From Verrucomicrobia bacterium S94 (GTDB lineage: Bacteria > Verrucomicrobiota > Kiritimatiellia > Kiritimatiellales > Pontiellaceae), in the NCBI GenBank assembly GCA_004299845.1, contig CP036201.1:496001-560000 (forward strand): a stretch of 64,000 bases of DNA, given 5' to 3'. The notes beneath the pieces were generated by a model. That model did no database searches and was not told where the DNA came from. It saw nothing but the letters and a program-made list of their open reading frames with translations. Position numbers and translations under genes: made by a program. This document shows, in pieces, positions 8,156 to 17,287 of the stretch; within the stretch, counting starts at the first letter, position 1; every line of letters begins with the position of its first letter.

Positions 8156-9870
8156 GCCGTGCTTCCAAACATTGGGAAATCCGCCCGGCCGATGAGGGGC
8201 GGGTCCGGCAGCTCAGTCTGAAGGCTGAACTGCCGCTTCCGCTGGCCCGGGTTCTGTTGCTGCGCGGTTTTCAGACCCCGGATGAGCTTGAGGCCTTTCT
8301 GAATCCGAAACTGGCTGATCTCTCCGATCCGTTTCTTCTTCCGGATATGGAAAAGGCGGTGTCCCGGCTTTGGCAGGCTTTTGAGTCCGGAGAAACCATT
8401 ACGGTTTTCGGGGACTATGATGTGGATGGCGTGACATCGGCGGCTCTGCTTACCCGTGTTTTTGTTGAGCTGGGAGCAAAGGTGGTACCATTTATTCCTG
8501 ACCGTCTGGATGAGGGATATGGACTTTCCACCGAAGCGTTGGAGCGCTGCATTACCTCGCATGAATCCTCTGTGGTGGTGTCGGTGGATTGCGGTGTCAA
8601 TTCGGTGGACAGTGTCCGGATGGCTCAGGCGAGGGGAGTGGATGTGATCGTGACCGACCATCATGAACCTGCAGAGGAGACGGCCCCGGCTTTTGCTCTC
8701 ATCAATCCCAAACTCGGCGAGGTCCGGTCGCTGGAAATGCTTTCAGGGGTCGGTGTGGCATTCAAGCTGGCGCATGCGCTGGTTAAATACGGTCGGGAGT
8801 GCGGCCATTCCGCAGCGGTTACGTTGAAGCTGCGTGAGTATCTCGATATTGTTTCATTGGGCACTGTAGCGGATATCGTACCGCTGCGTGGAGAAAACCG
8901 GATTCTGGTGCGCCATGGCCTGGCCCAGCTGGGCCGCACGCGCTGGCCGGGACTGGAGGCCCTGAAAAATGTGGCTGGGATGAAAGGGGAACCGGAAACC
9001 TATCATCTGGGTTTTCAGCTCGGGCCGCGCATTAATGCTTCGGGCCGGATCGGCCAGCCGATGGAGGCGCTTTCTCTGCTGCTTACTCCCGATCCGGCGC
9101 AGGCGCAGCGTACTGCGCAGGTTCTCGATCGGACCAATGCGGAGCGCCGGAAGATTGAGCGGGAAATGGCCGATGAGGCGTTTGAAGAAATCGACACGTA
9201 TTTTGATCCGGAGAAACACTATGGTCTGGTGGTGGCCCGCGAGGGGTGGCATCCCGGTGTGGTCGGGATTGTGGCTTCACGAGTGTCCCGCCATTATAAC
9301 CGGCCGGCTATCATCATGGGGATTGAAGAAGATGGGCATGCGCGCGGATCGTGCCGGAGCATTACGGAGTACAACATGCTCGACGGGCTGCAGGCCTGTG
9401 CGGAGCTGCTCACGAAATTCGGCGGCCATAAAATGGCGGCGGGGCTGGAGGTAAAGTCGGGGCAGCTGGATGCGTTTAAGGAGCAGTTCAACCGCGCGGT
9501 TTCCCTGGCTCTGAAAAAGGTGGATCTGACTCCGGTTCTGCAAATTGATGCTGTACTTAACCCGAACGATGTAAATGATGAATTTTACAATGAGATGAAA
9601 AAACTGCGGCCGTTCGGGCAGGATAATCCCGAACCGGTCTGGGCCATGGAAAAGATGTCGGTTTCGGGGGCGCCGCGTGTGGTTGGAGAAAATCATCTGA
9701 AGCTGTCTCTGGTTTCGGCTGGATGCAGATTTGATGCGATTGCATTTAATTTTCCGCTGGAAAACCTGCCGTCCGGAAATATAGACGTTGCATTCATGCT
9801 CAAAGAAAACTGCTGGATGGGGAATACCACGCTGCAGCTTCAGGTTCTCGATATCCGTTCCTCACGTTAG
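8152..9870 (+). CDS. recJ: Single-stranded-DNA-specific exonuclease RecJ
   Basis: A 572-residue DHH-family 5'-3' exonuclease of recombinational repair and mismatch-repair excision. The metal-binding motifs are visible: FGDYDVDGVTSAALL, VSVDCGVNS and VTDHHEPAE, the last being the DHH signature. The DHHA1 segment carries GGHKMAAGLEV, and the C-terminal OB-like region ends the protein. The length is usual for RecJ. The start is GTG 8152, overlapping the upstream stop (GTGA), which indicates translational coupling to the preceding gene even though the functions are unrelated. Confidence 0.97.
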   Translation: MSRASKHWEIRPADEGRVRQLSLKAELPLPLARVLLLRGFQTPDELEAFLNPKLADLSDPFLLPDMEKAVSRLWQAFESGETITVFGDYDVDGVTSAALLTRVFVELGAKVVPFIPDRLDEGYGLSTEALERCITSHESSVVVSVDCGVNSVDSVRMAQARGVDVIVTDHHEPAEETAPAFALINPKLGEVRSLEMLSGVGVAFKLAHALVKYGRECGHSAAVTLKLREYLDIVSLGTVADIVPLRGENRILVRHGLAQLGRTRWPGLEALKNVAGMKGEPETYHLGFQLGPRINASGRIGQPMEALSLLLTPDPAQAQRTAQVLDRTNAERRKIEREMADEAFEEIDTYFDPEKHYGLVVAREGWHPGVVGIVASRVSRHYNRPAIIMGIEEDGHARGSCRSITEYNMLDGLQACAELLTKFGGHKMAAGLEVKSGQLDAFKEQFNRAVSLALKKVDLTPVLQIDAVLNPNDVNDEFYNEMKKLRPFGQDNPEPVWAMEKMSVSGAPRVVGENHLKLSLVSAGCRFDAIAFNFPLENLPSGNIDVAFMLKENCWMGNTTLQLQVLDIRSSR

Positions 9871-9997
9871 TGGGATTCCTGAATCATTTTTGAGGCCGCT
9901 ATTGTTGAGATTCTGTTTTGATTGCTTGCCTGCTGCTATGGGGTCTGTCAAAATTGCGCGCAATACGCAGGGGGCACAGTTTACGTAAGGAAATAGC

Positions 9998-11716
9998 GTG
10001 GAAGCACTACAACAGATTTTCGATTCAATTTTACAGAATGCGGGGGATTTAAGTCCGTTTCTTGTGGTCGGGATATTGATACTTGCCGGTTTTGCGGGCA
10101 ATTATTTCGGGAAATTTTTAAAACTCCCGCATGTGACCGGAAATATTCTCGGCGGCATTATTATCGGTCCAACCTGTCTGGGATTGATCGGAACCGATGA
10201 GCAACTGCATGATCTGCAGCCGATTGCAACGTTTGCAATGAGTCTGGTGGCTGTGAGTATTGGTGGACATTTGTCGTACCGGCGTATTCACAATTCACTT
10301 CGGCGCATTATTTCCATTTCCATGTTTGAGGTGACGTTTTCGGTTATTACCGTAATTATTGCGGGAAAGCTGTTCGGGATGGATTGGCCGACGACGCTGC
10401 TGCTTGCCGGGATCGCGGCTTCCACGGCGCCGGCTACGACTATTGCTCTGATCCGGGAATCGCGTGCAAAGGGGCCGTTTGTAAAAACGCTGATTTCGGC
10501 GGTGGCACTGAACAACATTCTCTGCATCCTCATTTTTGTGATGATGCGCACATTTGTGTCGGCTTATTTTGAGAGCGGGGAAACCATTGGAAAAATTGAT
10601 GATGCTCTGATTCTTTCAGCCTATCATCTGCTGGGAGCTGTGGTGCTGGGACTGGGGATGGGATGGATTACCAGAATACTGGTTTCAAAGCCCCGTTTTC
10701 ATGATTTTACGACTATTCTGCTGGTTATTATGCTGCTGGACGGATTGGCCGCATATCTGACCCTGAGCCCGCTGCTGGTCTGCCTTTTCTTCGGGGTGTA
10801 TCTGGGCAATAGTTCTGAGGTGGCGGAAAAGCAGCTGAGCACGCTGACTCCGCTGGAGCCCACGCTCTACGTCATTTTCTTTACACTGGCCGGGGTGTCG
10901 CTGCATCTCGATGCTCTGATGGCGGTGGGCCTGGTGGCTATGGTTTATATCGGATCGCGCATGCTGGGAAAAACACTGGGGGCCGCAATCGGGGGGATTG
11001 TCGGCAAATGTTCAAAGCGTATGTGGACGAATATGTCGTATGCGCTCTATCCCCAGTCGGGCATTGCTATCGGTCTGGTGGTGCTGCTGAGCGACGATGC
11101 GTTTGTTCCTGAAGACATCCAGCAGGCGGTCGGTGCAATTATTCTGGCCGGCGTGACGGTGGCCGAAATTATCGGACCGTTTGCGACGAAAGCGGCACTG
11201 TCGCGCTCGGGTGAAGCAAACCGCGATCGGCAGCGTCTGGTCGAATTCCTGGCCGAGGAGTTTATCATGGTTAATCTGAAGGCGCTGGATAAATGGGATG
11301 CCATCCGCCAGATGGTCGCTTTTCTGATAAAAACGCATCGGGTTGAGCATATCAGTCAGGAAGAGCTGTATCAGTCCGTTGTTGCGCGTGAAAAGGAGAT
11401 GTCGACGGCTATGGGAAAAGGTATTGCCATTCCGCATGGTCATATTGAAAAAGGGCCGGCTATTCAGGGTGTTATGGCGATTTGCCGGGAAGGGCTGGAG
11501 TTTGATGCCCCCGACAACGGCCCGGTTAAACTGATCATGCTGATCATTACGCCGAAGGATAAAAAGGATATGCACCTGAAAGTGCTTTCCAGTCTTTCCG
11601 CCATGATTTCGGACGATGCAATCCGTGATCGTCTGATCTCCGCAATGAGTCCTGAAGATGCCATGGAAGTCATCGAATCCAAAGAAGCACGGGACTATAA
11701 TTATTTTCTGGAATAG
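9998..11716 (+). CDS. Cation:proton antiporter with C-terminal PTS EIIA-type domain
   Basis: A 572-residue fusion. Residues 15-400 form about twelve membrane segments of a CPA-type Na+(K+)/H+ antiporter (GNYFGKFLKLPHVTGNILGG near the start, then long hydrophobic stretches). Residues about 420-565 are a soluble EIIA domain of the fructose/nitrogen-PTS type, with the phospho-histidine motif AIPHGHIEKG and the downstream MLIITPKDKKDMHLKVL stretch. Such fusions suggest that exchanger activity responds to the phosphorylation state of a phosphotransferase chain. The start is GTG 9998, with AAGGA upstream. No EI or HPr is in the window. Confidence 0.93.
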   Translation: MEALQQIFDSILQNAGDLSPFLVVGILILAGFAGNYFGKFLKLPHVTGNILGGIIIGPTCLGLIGTDEQLHDLQPIATFAMSLVAVSIGGHLSYRRIHNSLRRIISISMFEVTFSVITVIIAGKLFGMDWPTTLLLAGIAASTAPATTIALIRESRAKGPFVKTLISAVALNNILCILIFVMMRTFVSAYFESGETIGKIDDALILSAYHLLGAVVLGLGMGWITRILVSKPRFHDFTTILLVIMLLDGLAAYLTLSPLLVCLFFGVYLGNSSEVAEKQLSTLTPLEPTLYVIFFTLAGVSLHLDALMAVGLVAMVYIGSRMLGKTLGAAIGGIVGKCSKRMWTNMSYALYPQSGIAIGLVVLLSDDAFVPEDIQQAVGAIILAGVTVAEIIGPFATKAALSRSGEANRDRQRLVEFLAEEFIMVNLKALDKWDAIRQMVAFLIKTHRVEHISQEELYQSVVAREKEMSTAMGKGIAIPHGHIEKGPAIQGVMAICREGLEFDAPDNGPVKLIMLIITPKDKKDMHLKVLSSLSAMISDDAIRDRLISAMSPEDAMEVIESKEARDYNYFLE

Positions 11717-11726
11717 CACCGGGGAC

Positions 11727-11774
11727 AAAAAGAGAGGCGGTGTAAGGAAAAGAGGAGGGAAACCTTACACCGCC
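11727..11774 (-). terminator. Perfect 12-bp hairpin, probable minus-strand terminator
   Basis: GGCGGTGTAAGG (11736-11747) is exactly complementary to 11763-11774, with a purine-rich 15-base loop as read on the plus strand. Read on the minus strand, the stem is followed after four bases by a short T-run (11727-11731). It lies about 115 bases beyond the stop of the small minus-strand gene and 20 bases after the antiporter stop, so it may insulate the two convergent genes. Confidence 0.55.
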
Positions 11775-11889
11775 CAAGCTGTGCCAAAGCACATGCTTAT
11801 AATCAACGACGGAGCTCATTCTTTATTGTGGACAAAGTAGCGCTTTTTTTTCAGTGGCGGGAGACAGGCTGATCCCGGGTCGGCAGCGG

Positions 11890-12264
11890 CTACTCTGAAA
11901 ATACATGATGCCATATGGAGCTTCCACCGAGCATAAAGTCCAGACGCACAGAGTTTTCCGACCATTTCAGATCTGGGTGGTGTGTTTCCGGCGGCATGTT
12001 GGTATAGGCAGGAATGTAGTACAGGCTGTTCCAGTATTTCTGGTCGGTGTCGCGGAAGTAGATTTTATACGAAGGCTGATGGTCGAAATAAAATTCGGTT
12101 TTCAGACGCGCTGTTCTGGAGCCGTCCGGTGAAGTCACAATCAGGGTGTCTTCACTGGGCGGGGTGAGAATCCGATAGGCAATGAATACCACAAAAAGTG
12201 CAAAGATAACTTTTCCCGGATTTCTAACATCAAATGCCGGGCGCTTTCTGTAGTTGCGTTTCAT
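11890..12264 (-). CDS. Small single-pass membrane protein of unknown function
   Basis: A 124-residue protein if started at MKRNYRKR (ATG 12264). An in-frame start 16 codons upstream adds a stretch that looks non-coding. A basic N-terminus leads into one membrane segment (VIFALFVVFIAYRIL, about residues 17-31). The rest is a soluble domain with many aromatic residues (TARLKTEFYFDHQPSYKIYF, SIWHHVF at the end). The topology suggests an inner-membrane anchor with the domain outside the cytoplasm. I do not recognise the family. It stands alone, convergent with the antiporter gene and upstream-adjacent on the same strand to the sensor kinase gene. Confidence 0.7.
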   Translation of the reverse strand: MKRNYRKRPAFDVRNPGKVIFALFVVFIAYRILTPPSEDTLIVTSPDGSRTARLKTEFYFDHQPSYKIYFRDTDQKYWNSLYYIPAYTNMPPETHHPDLKWSENSVRLDFMLGGSSIWHHVFSE

Positions 12265-12342
12265 AGGGAAAAAATAGGTTAACGGTGCGAAAGGTTGAAG
12301 ACAAAACAACACTCTTTCAGGCGGTTTCCGTATTGCGCTGAT

Positions 12343-13956
12343 TCAGGAAGGGGAGTTGGGCAGGGTAATCGTAAAAATACTTCCATGAGGCGAGGTTTTG
12401 AGCTGAACCGATCCGTTGTGAAGGCGGACGTAGGCTTGTACAAGGCTTAATCCGAGTCCGTTTCCGGGGATGGTTCTACTGGAATCACATCGGTAAAACC
12501 GGTTGAAGATATGTGGAATATTTTCTTCGGCAATACCCTCCCCGGTATCGGCGATACTGAATCGCACAGAATCCTTTCTGTTTTCAAGAGTGACCCGAAT
12601 AGATCCGTTAATCCGGTTGAACTTTATGGCATTGTCCAGAAGATTTGCGATGCTTCTCTGGATTTTGCTTCGGTCGGCCCGGATCGCAACCGCTTTGGAG
12701 GGGATCTTATTTTCGATAGAGATATTTTTGTTTTTAGCGGAGACAGAAAAAATATCAATGGATTTGCGGAGTTCCTGACCGAGGTCAACGGTTTCGTAGT
12801 TCAAAGTCAATACGCCGGTTTCTGCACGTGAAACATCAAGGATGTCGCTGATAAGAGGTGCCAGCTGTTCGCATTCCATGATTACGGAATCGGCGGTCTG
12901 TTTGTATTCAGCCGCCGTTGCTGTTTCCCAATCCTGGGTTTCCATCAGTCCTCTGATACGGGTAAGAGGTGTGCGGATATCATGTGCTATGTCGGTAGTT
13001 ACGTTGCGCAGTTCCTGTACCAGCTTTTCAATGTGTTCCGCCATATTGTTGAATGAATTGCACAGTTCTCTGATTTCCGTTCCTGCATTCTGAATCTGCA
13101 CCCGCTGCTTCAGGTTTCCTCTGGAAAATAAGGCGGCCGCGTCTGAAACCTTTTTCACCATACGCATTGTGTGATGGGACAGTTTGAATCCTGCGATGAT
13201 GCTGAAGGGGATGAACAGGGCCAGTAAGACCAGAAAAAGCAGGCTCAGACGCTTCAGCTCAGCAATTCCGTTGGCAAAGTTGCTGTGCAGGAGCATGATG
13301 TTTCCGTCATACATTTTTTTCATCACGGCCTGTCCCAATCCCGGGGTGGATAGGTGAGCGATGTTTTTCTGACCAAGGGCGGTACTTTCGGTTTTCAGCA
13401 TATTTTCTGGGACCAGACCGGCTTTGCCGTTAAGTATGCGGCCTGCGGAATTCAGAATCAGAAGATCGATGTTTTCTGCTGAGGTATGGGCCATGGGATT
13501 TTGAATCTTCGATTCGAGAGACTGAAAAATATCGGATAAGGATTCTGAATGGGCAACCCACATATCACCTTGTGCGGAAACGAGTATTTCCAGGTGGTTT
13601 TGTCCGGTCGAAGCCTGAACTTCATAGCCGGAGCCATCGTGCAGATCTTCCTGCTCAATACGACCGATCAGGGCTTCCGGGAACTTCCGCCGGAATGTGG
13701 TTATGTATTTTTCCGGCCAGCCGGAGGCTGGAAGAATGCGTGATTCGTCCGGGTGTTCTGCTCCCGTGTATTCTTCGGTGATAAACAAGAGGATTTGTTC
13801 CAGGTGAATATGGGTTTTAGAGCGTGACTGGCTGTAAACCGCGAACAGTCCGATAAGATAACCGGAGAGAAGCAGTAGAACAGTGATCTGCAGACTGTAG
13901 ACCGCTGTCCGGAACTGAAACGATTGTGTTTTTTTATTACTGGACCATAAGGGCAT
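12343..13956 (-). CDS. Two-component sensor histidine kinase
   Basis: A 537-residue membrane kinase from ATG 13956; an in-frame start at 13995 is possible. TM1 (YSLQITVLLLLSGYLIGLFAVY), a periplasmic sensor region of about 170 residues, TM2 (LLFLVLLALFIPFSIIAGF) and a HAMP linker come first. Then HisKA with the phospho-His in VTTDIAHDIRTPLTRI, the N-box NLLDNAIKFN, and G-boxes ADTGEGIAEENI and GNGLGLSLVQAYV. The gene order and 20-base overlap with the upstream OmpR-type regulator show that the pair is one operon. The architecture resembles CusS/QseC-type kinases, but the stimulus cannot be read from the sequence. Confidence 0.95.
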   Translation of the reverse strand: MPLWSSNKKTQSFQFRTAVYSLQITVLLLLSGYLIGLFAVYSQSRSKTHIHLEQILLFITEEYTGAEHPDESRILPASGWPEKYITTFRRKFPEALIGRIEQEDLHDGSGYEVQASTGQNHLEILVSAQGDMWVAHSESLSDIFQSLESKIQNPMAHTSAENIDLLILNSAGRILNGKAGLVPENMLKTESTALGQKNIAHLSTPGLGQAVMKKMYDGNIMLLHSNFANGIAELKRLSLLFLVLLALFIPFSIIAGFKLSHHTMRMVKKVSDAAALFSRGNLKQRVQIQNAGTEIRELCNSFNNMAEHIEKLVQELRNVTTDIAHDIRTPLTRIRGLMETQDWETATAAEYKQTADSVIMECEQLAPLISDILDVSRAETGVLTLNYETVDLGQELRKSIDIFSVSAKNKNISIENKIPSKAVAIRADRSKIQRSIANLLDNAIKFNRINGSIRVTLENRKDSVRFSIADTGEGIAEENIPHIFNRFYRCDSSRTIPGNGLGLSLVQAYVRLHNGSVQLKTSPHGSIFTITLPNSPS

Positions 13957-14623
13957 AGCCGCATCCCCGGATAGTATGGATGAGTTTAGGTTCATACGAG
14001 CGATCTATTTTTTCCCTTAATTGGCAGATGCGGCTTTCAACCACATTGGTCAGGGAGCCGGCGTTAAAGTCCCAGACTTCCTGAAGAATGGTATCTTTCG
14101 AAACGACTCTCCCGTTTTGCCGCATGAGATAGACGAGCAGGGAATATTCCAGGGGTTGAAGGATAATCTCATGGCTGTCCCGGTATACTTTGCCCCGAAC
14201 AAGATCAACCTTCAGGTCAGCTACACAGAGAGAACTGGTTATTACCGGCTGGGGGCGGCGAAGCCGGGCTTCAATACGGGCAAGCAGTTCAGCGAAAGAA
14301 AAAGGTTTGCCTAGATAATCATCCGCTCCGTCCTGAAGTCCCTGTACGCGGTCTTCAATATCATTTTTGGCACTCAGTATAAGAACCGGTCCATCCCGGC
14401 CGGCCTGTCTGAATTTCCGGATAATTTCAATTCCGTTCATTCCCGGCAGCATTAGATCGATAATCAGCAGAGCGTATGTTTGTTCAAGGGCCAGGCGCAA
14501 TCCCTCACAGCCTTCGGTGGCATGGTCGACCATGTATCCGGCTTTTCGCAGCCCTTTCAGGATGAATGCTGCAATTTTAAGATCATCTTCTATCAGTAAA
14601 AGGTTCAGACCGGTTCCATGCAT
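13937..14623 (-). CDS. OmpR/PhoB-family response regulator
   Basis: A 228-residue regulator starting at ATG 14623 (MHGTGLNLLLIEDD). Upstream in-frame residues do not look like a receiver and are excluded. The receiver has the acidic pair EDD, phospho-Asp in LLIIDLMLPGMNG and Lys in YLGKPFSF. The winged-helix DNA-binding domain follows (LEYSLLVYLMRQNGRVVSKDTIL, SRICQLREKID, IRGCGYALM). It is transcribed just before, and overlaps by 20 bases, the sensor kinase gene. Targets are unknown; the divergent glycosyltransferase at 14790 shares its upstream region and is a candidate. Confidence 0.95.
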   Translation of the reverse strand: MHGTGLNLLLIEDDLKIAAFILKGLRKAGYMVDHATEGCEGLRLALEQTYALLIIDLMLPGMNGIEIIRKFRQAGRDGPVLILSAKNDIEDRVQGLQDGADDYLGKPFSFAELLARIEARLRRPQPVITSSLCVADLKVDLVRGKVYRDSHEIILQPLEYSLLVYLMRQNGRVVSKDTILQEVWDFNAGSLTNVVESRICQLREKIDRSYEPKLIHTIRGCGYALMVQ

Positions 14624-14789
14624 ACGAATGGGACTATCAGATTGGAAGCTCCGGCGCAATGTTTGCAATATGACGAAATGGTTATTTTCAAAATATTGTT
14701 TTCCAGCTCCGAAATCATACAGCTTCAGGCATGAATTCACTGTGTGGATTCCGGGTGTCTGAAATCAAATAAGACCGTTGGAGCTCAAT

Positions 14790-15797
14790 ATGAAATGCCG
14801 GAAAAGAATTCTTATCATCCGCCTGAAATCTATAGGGGATGTTATACAGACTCTGCCTGCAGTGCGCATGGTACGGGAAAATTTTCCCGATGCACATATT
14901 TCATTTCTTGTGTGCCGTTCAAATGCATCTCTTATTCAGGGATTTCAGGATGTGGACGAGATTATTGAAATAGATCGGAGCAGAATGAAACGGGGGATAT
15001 TTGCTTTTATAGCGGAGCTTTTCCGAATTATTCACAGGATGATAAACGGAAGATTTTCGCTGGTAATTGATCTTCAGGGCTATGGAGAAACCGCACTTCT
15101 TTCCCGGATTACCGGTGCGAAGGAGCGATGGGGAATGGTTTATAGCCGAGGTCGAAAATGGGCTTACACCAAATGGGCAAATAGAAATAAACATGTTCAT
15201 GCGATCGAGAAAAACATACAGCTTTTGACGGCATGCGGGCTGAAACCCGGAACGATTGAAAACCATTTTGTATTGCCGGCGTCTTCACGTGAGGCGGCGA
15301 AAAAAGTTTTCATATCCAGAGGACTGGATCTTGATAAACCTCTGCTTTACATTCAGGCGTTTACCAGTACTCCCAGTAAAAACTGGCCGTTGGAAAAATA
15401 TTTGGCAGTTGCAGAAGACTGGAGAGCGTGCGGGGGACAGGTTGTGTTTGGAGGCGGAACTGCTGATGCCGTCGCTCTTGCTCCGGTAAGTGCTGCGGGT
15501 TTCGAGGTTTTTACCGGTTTACCTATACTGGTGTCAGCGGGATTGATGTATTGGTCTACATTGGTTCTTGGCGGTGATACGGGCATGCTGCATATCGCCA
15601 ACGCGATGGGGAAGCGGGCCGTTATGCTGATTAAGAACTGTCATCCGGGAAGGGCGGATTTATATCAGCATAAGGAGTGGGTTATTGATCCTTCCGGATG
15701 CGGTTCGCTATCGGAAATTGCGGTTGAAAAAGTGATCGATACATGCAGAAACGGATTTCCCATGAGTTATGTGCCCGGGATAAGTCTGGCCGTTTAA
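14790..15797 (+). CDS. Glycosyltransferase family 9 (ADP-heptose:LPS heptosyltransferase-like)
   Basis: A 335-residue GT-B fold protein. ATG 14790 is preferred over the in-frame TTG 14778 because GGAG lies eight bases before it. The N-terminal motif LIIRLKSIGDVIQTLPAVRMVRENFPDAHISFLV is typical of GT9, and the nucleotide-sugar site LGGDTGMLHIANAMG is in the C-terminal half. GT9 enzymes add heptose or related sugars to lipopolysaccharide core at the cytoplasmic face. The gene diverges from the response regulator operon and converges with rseP. Substrate assignment is family-level only. Confidence 0.92.
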   Translation: MKCRKRILIIRLKSIGDVIQTLPAVRMVRENFPDAHISFLVCRSNASLIQGFQDVDEIIEIDRSRMKRGIFAFIAELFRIIHRMINGRFSLVIDLQGYGETALLSRITGAKERWGMVYSRGRKWAYTKWANRNKHVHAIEKNIQLLTACGLKPGTIENHFVLPASSREAAKKVFISRGLDLDKPLLYIQAFTSTPSKNWPLEKYLAVAEDWRACGGQVVFGGGTADAVALAPVSAAGFEVFTGLPILVSAGLMYWSTLVLGGDTGMLHIANAMGKRAVMLIKNCHPGRADLYQHKEWVIDPSGCGSLSEIAVEKVIDTCRNGFPMSYVPGISLAV

Positions 15798-15831
15798 AAA
15801 AGACGAATCTTTCCCCCGTAAATCTGTTCGG

Positions 15832-17256
15832 TCATTCAGCCCCCGTTTCTCCGGGGGAGACATCCGGAGTCGGTTCGGTCATTTCGGTCTGCTGTTGATC
15901 GCCCTTGAAGAAACGGCTGACATTCCAGATGCGGTCGGTGTCGCGCCAGGTGAGAATGGCCATGGCGGAGAGCAGCAGAATGGCAAAAACATTAACCAGC
16001 GAGGCAACCACTTTCGGGGGAACTTTACGTTTGGTAATGCCTTCCCAGAGGGCGAAACAGATGTGGCCGCCGTCGAGTACCGGAAGCGGCAGCAGATTGA
16101 GTACAGCGAGGTTTATGTTAATGAACCGGATCAGCCCCAGCGTGGTCAGGAGCCCGATCTGCAGGGAGACAAAGATCATCTGAAAAATCGAGACCGGTCC
16201 GCCGAGTCCGCTGGCGGCCTGTTTGGATTCACTGGGGGTTACCAGCGCTTTAAGCAGCCGGAATATAGAGGATGAGTCGCTGGAGATCTGCTCAAGCGGA
16301 TTGCCGGTCAGCGTCCACGGGAGCCCCATTGAACCTCCGAACTGAATGCCGATCATAACCATATCGTTTTCTTCGTTGTATTCCGGGGTAACCGGAATGG
16401 TGAGCTTTTCACCGGCGCGATCAACATACATCATAATTTCGGTGTCGGGATTCTGCTGAATCAGTTCCCGGAAATGCTCCACACCGGTTACGACGGTGTT
16501 ATCCACTCGATAAATCATGTCGTTAGGCTGAAGTCCGGCTTTTTCGGCCGGCATGCCTGAGACAACGGAGAAAATCTGGCAGGGCTCGGCCTGTCTGACG
16601 CCGTCGATCAGTTGTTCCGGATTTTCTTCCGGATGGTTGACCGCAAGCTGAAGGGTGCGTTCCCCGTCGGTTTCATTATAGACAACAAAATCAACGCCTT
16701 TTCCTTTACCACTGCCCAGCAGGCTTTCCACCTGGGTATCATACCAGCTCTTAACTTTGGTTCCGTTCACCGCGCGGACTTCGTCGCCGGCACGCAGGCC
16801 GGCCTCATAAGCCGCACTGTCTTCCGCCACTTCCGCAATGAAAACCCCGTTTTCCTCCCGGATCTCCTGCCGGGGAAGCAGCATGACACCAATGCCGAGA
16901 ATCAGTGCAAAGATGATATTGCAGGCCGGGCCGGCCACTGCGACGGCGATTTTCGCCCAGGGGGAGACATCAGGCAGTTCTTCTCTGGGGGTTTCTTCAT
17001 TATCACCCTGTACTTTTTCCATGCCGGCCGGATCAAGCTGCGGCAGGGAGACATAACCGCCCATGGGCAGTGCTCCGATTTTGTAGACGATGCCATCGAT
17101 TTCTTTTTTCCAGATTGCCGGTCCCATACCGATAGAGAACGCCTCCACTTTTAGACCGCATTTTTTGGCAACGATGAAGTGACCCCATTCATGGACAAAA
17201 ACCGTGATTCCGAACAGGAAAACCATCATGATGATTATGAAAATGATACCGAGCAT
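15832..17256 (-). CDS. rseP: Site-2 intramembrane metalloprotease RseP
   Basis: A 474-residue M50 zinc protease of the inner membrane that cuts anti-sigma factors and signal-peptide remnants within the bilayer. TM1 carries the active site VHEWGHF (HExxH). Two PDZ domains follow (around AYEAGLRAGDEVRAVNG and AEKAGLQPNDMIYRVD). The third zinc ligand lies in NLLPLPVLDGGHICF near the C-terminus. It is the last gene of uppS-cdsA-rseP, 31 bases after cdsA, which is a common bacterial order. The family member dxr, often found between cdsA and rseP, is absent here. Confidence 0.96.
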   Translation of the reverse strand: MLGIIFIIIMMVFLFGITVFVHEWGHFIVAKKCGLKVEAFSIGMGPAIWKKEIDGIVYKIGALPMGGYVSLPQLDPAGMEKVQGDNEETPREELPDVSPWAKIAVAVAGPACNIIFALILGIGVMLLPRQEIREENGVFIAEVAEDSAAYEAGLRAGDEVRAVNGTKVKSWYDTQVESLLGSGKGKGVDFVVYNETDGERTLQLAVNHPEENPEQLIDGVRQAEPCQIFSVVSGMPAEKAGLQPNDMIYRVDNTVVTGVEHFRELIQQNPDTEIMMYVDRAGEKLTIPVTPEYNEENDMVMIGIQFGGSMGLPWTLTGNPLEQISSDSSSIFRLLKALVTPSESKQAASGLGGPVSIFQMIFVSLQIGLLTTLGLIRFININLAVLNLLPLPVLDGGHICFALWEGITKRKVPPKVVASLVNVFAILLLSAMAILTWRDTDRIWNVSRFFKGDQQQTEMTEPTPDVSPGETGAE

Positions 17257-17287
17257 TGAAACGTTCCTTTGTTAACAAATGTAGAAA

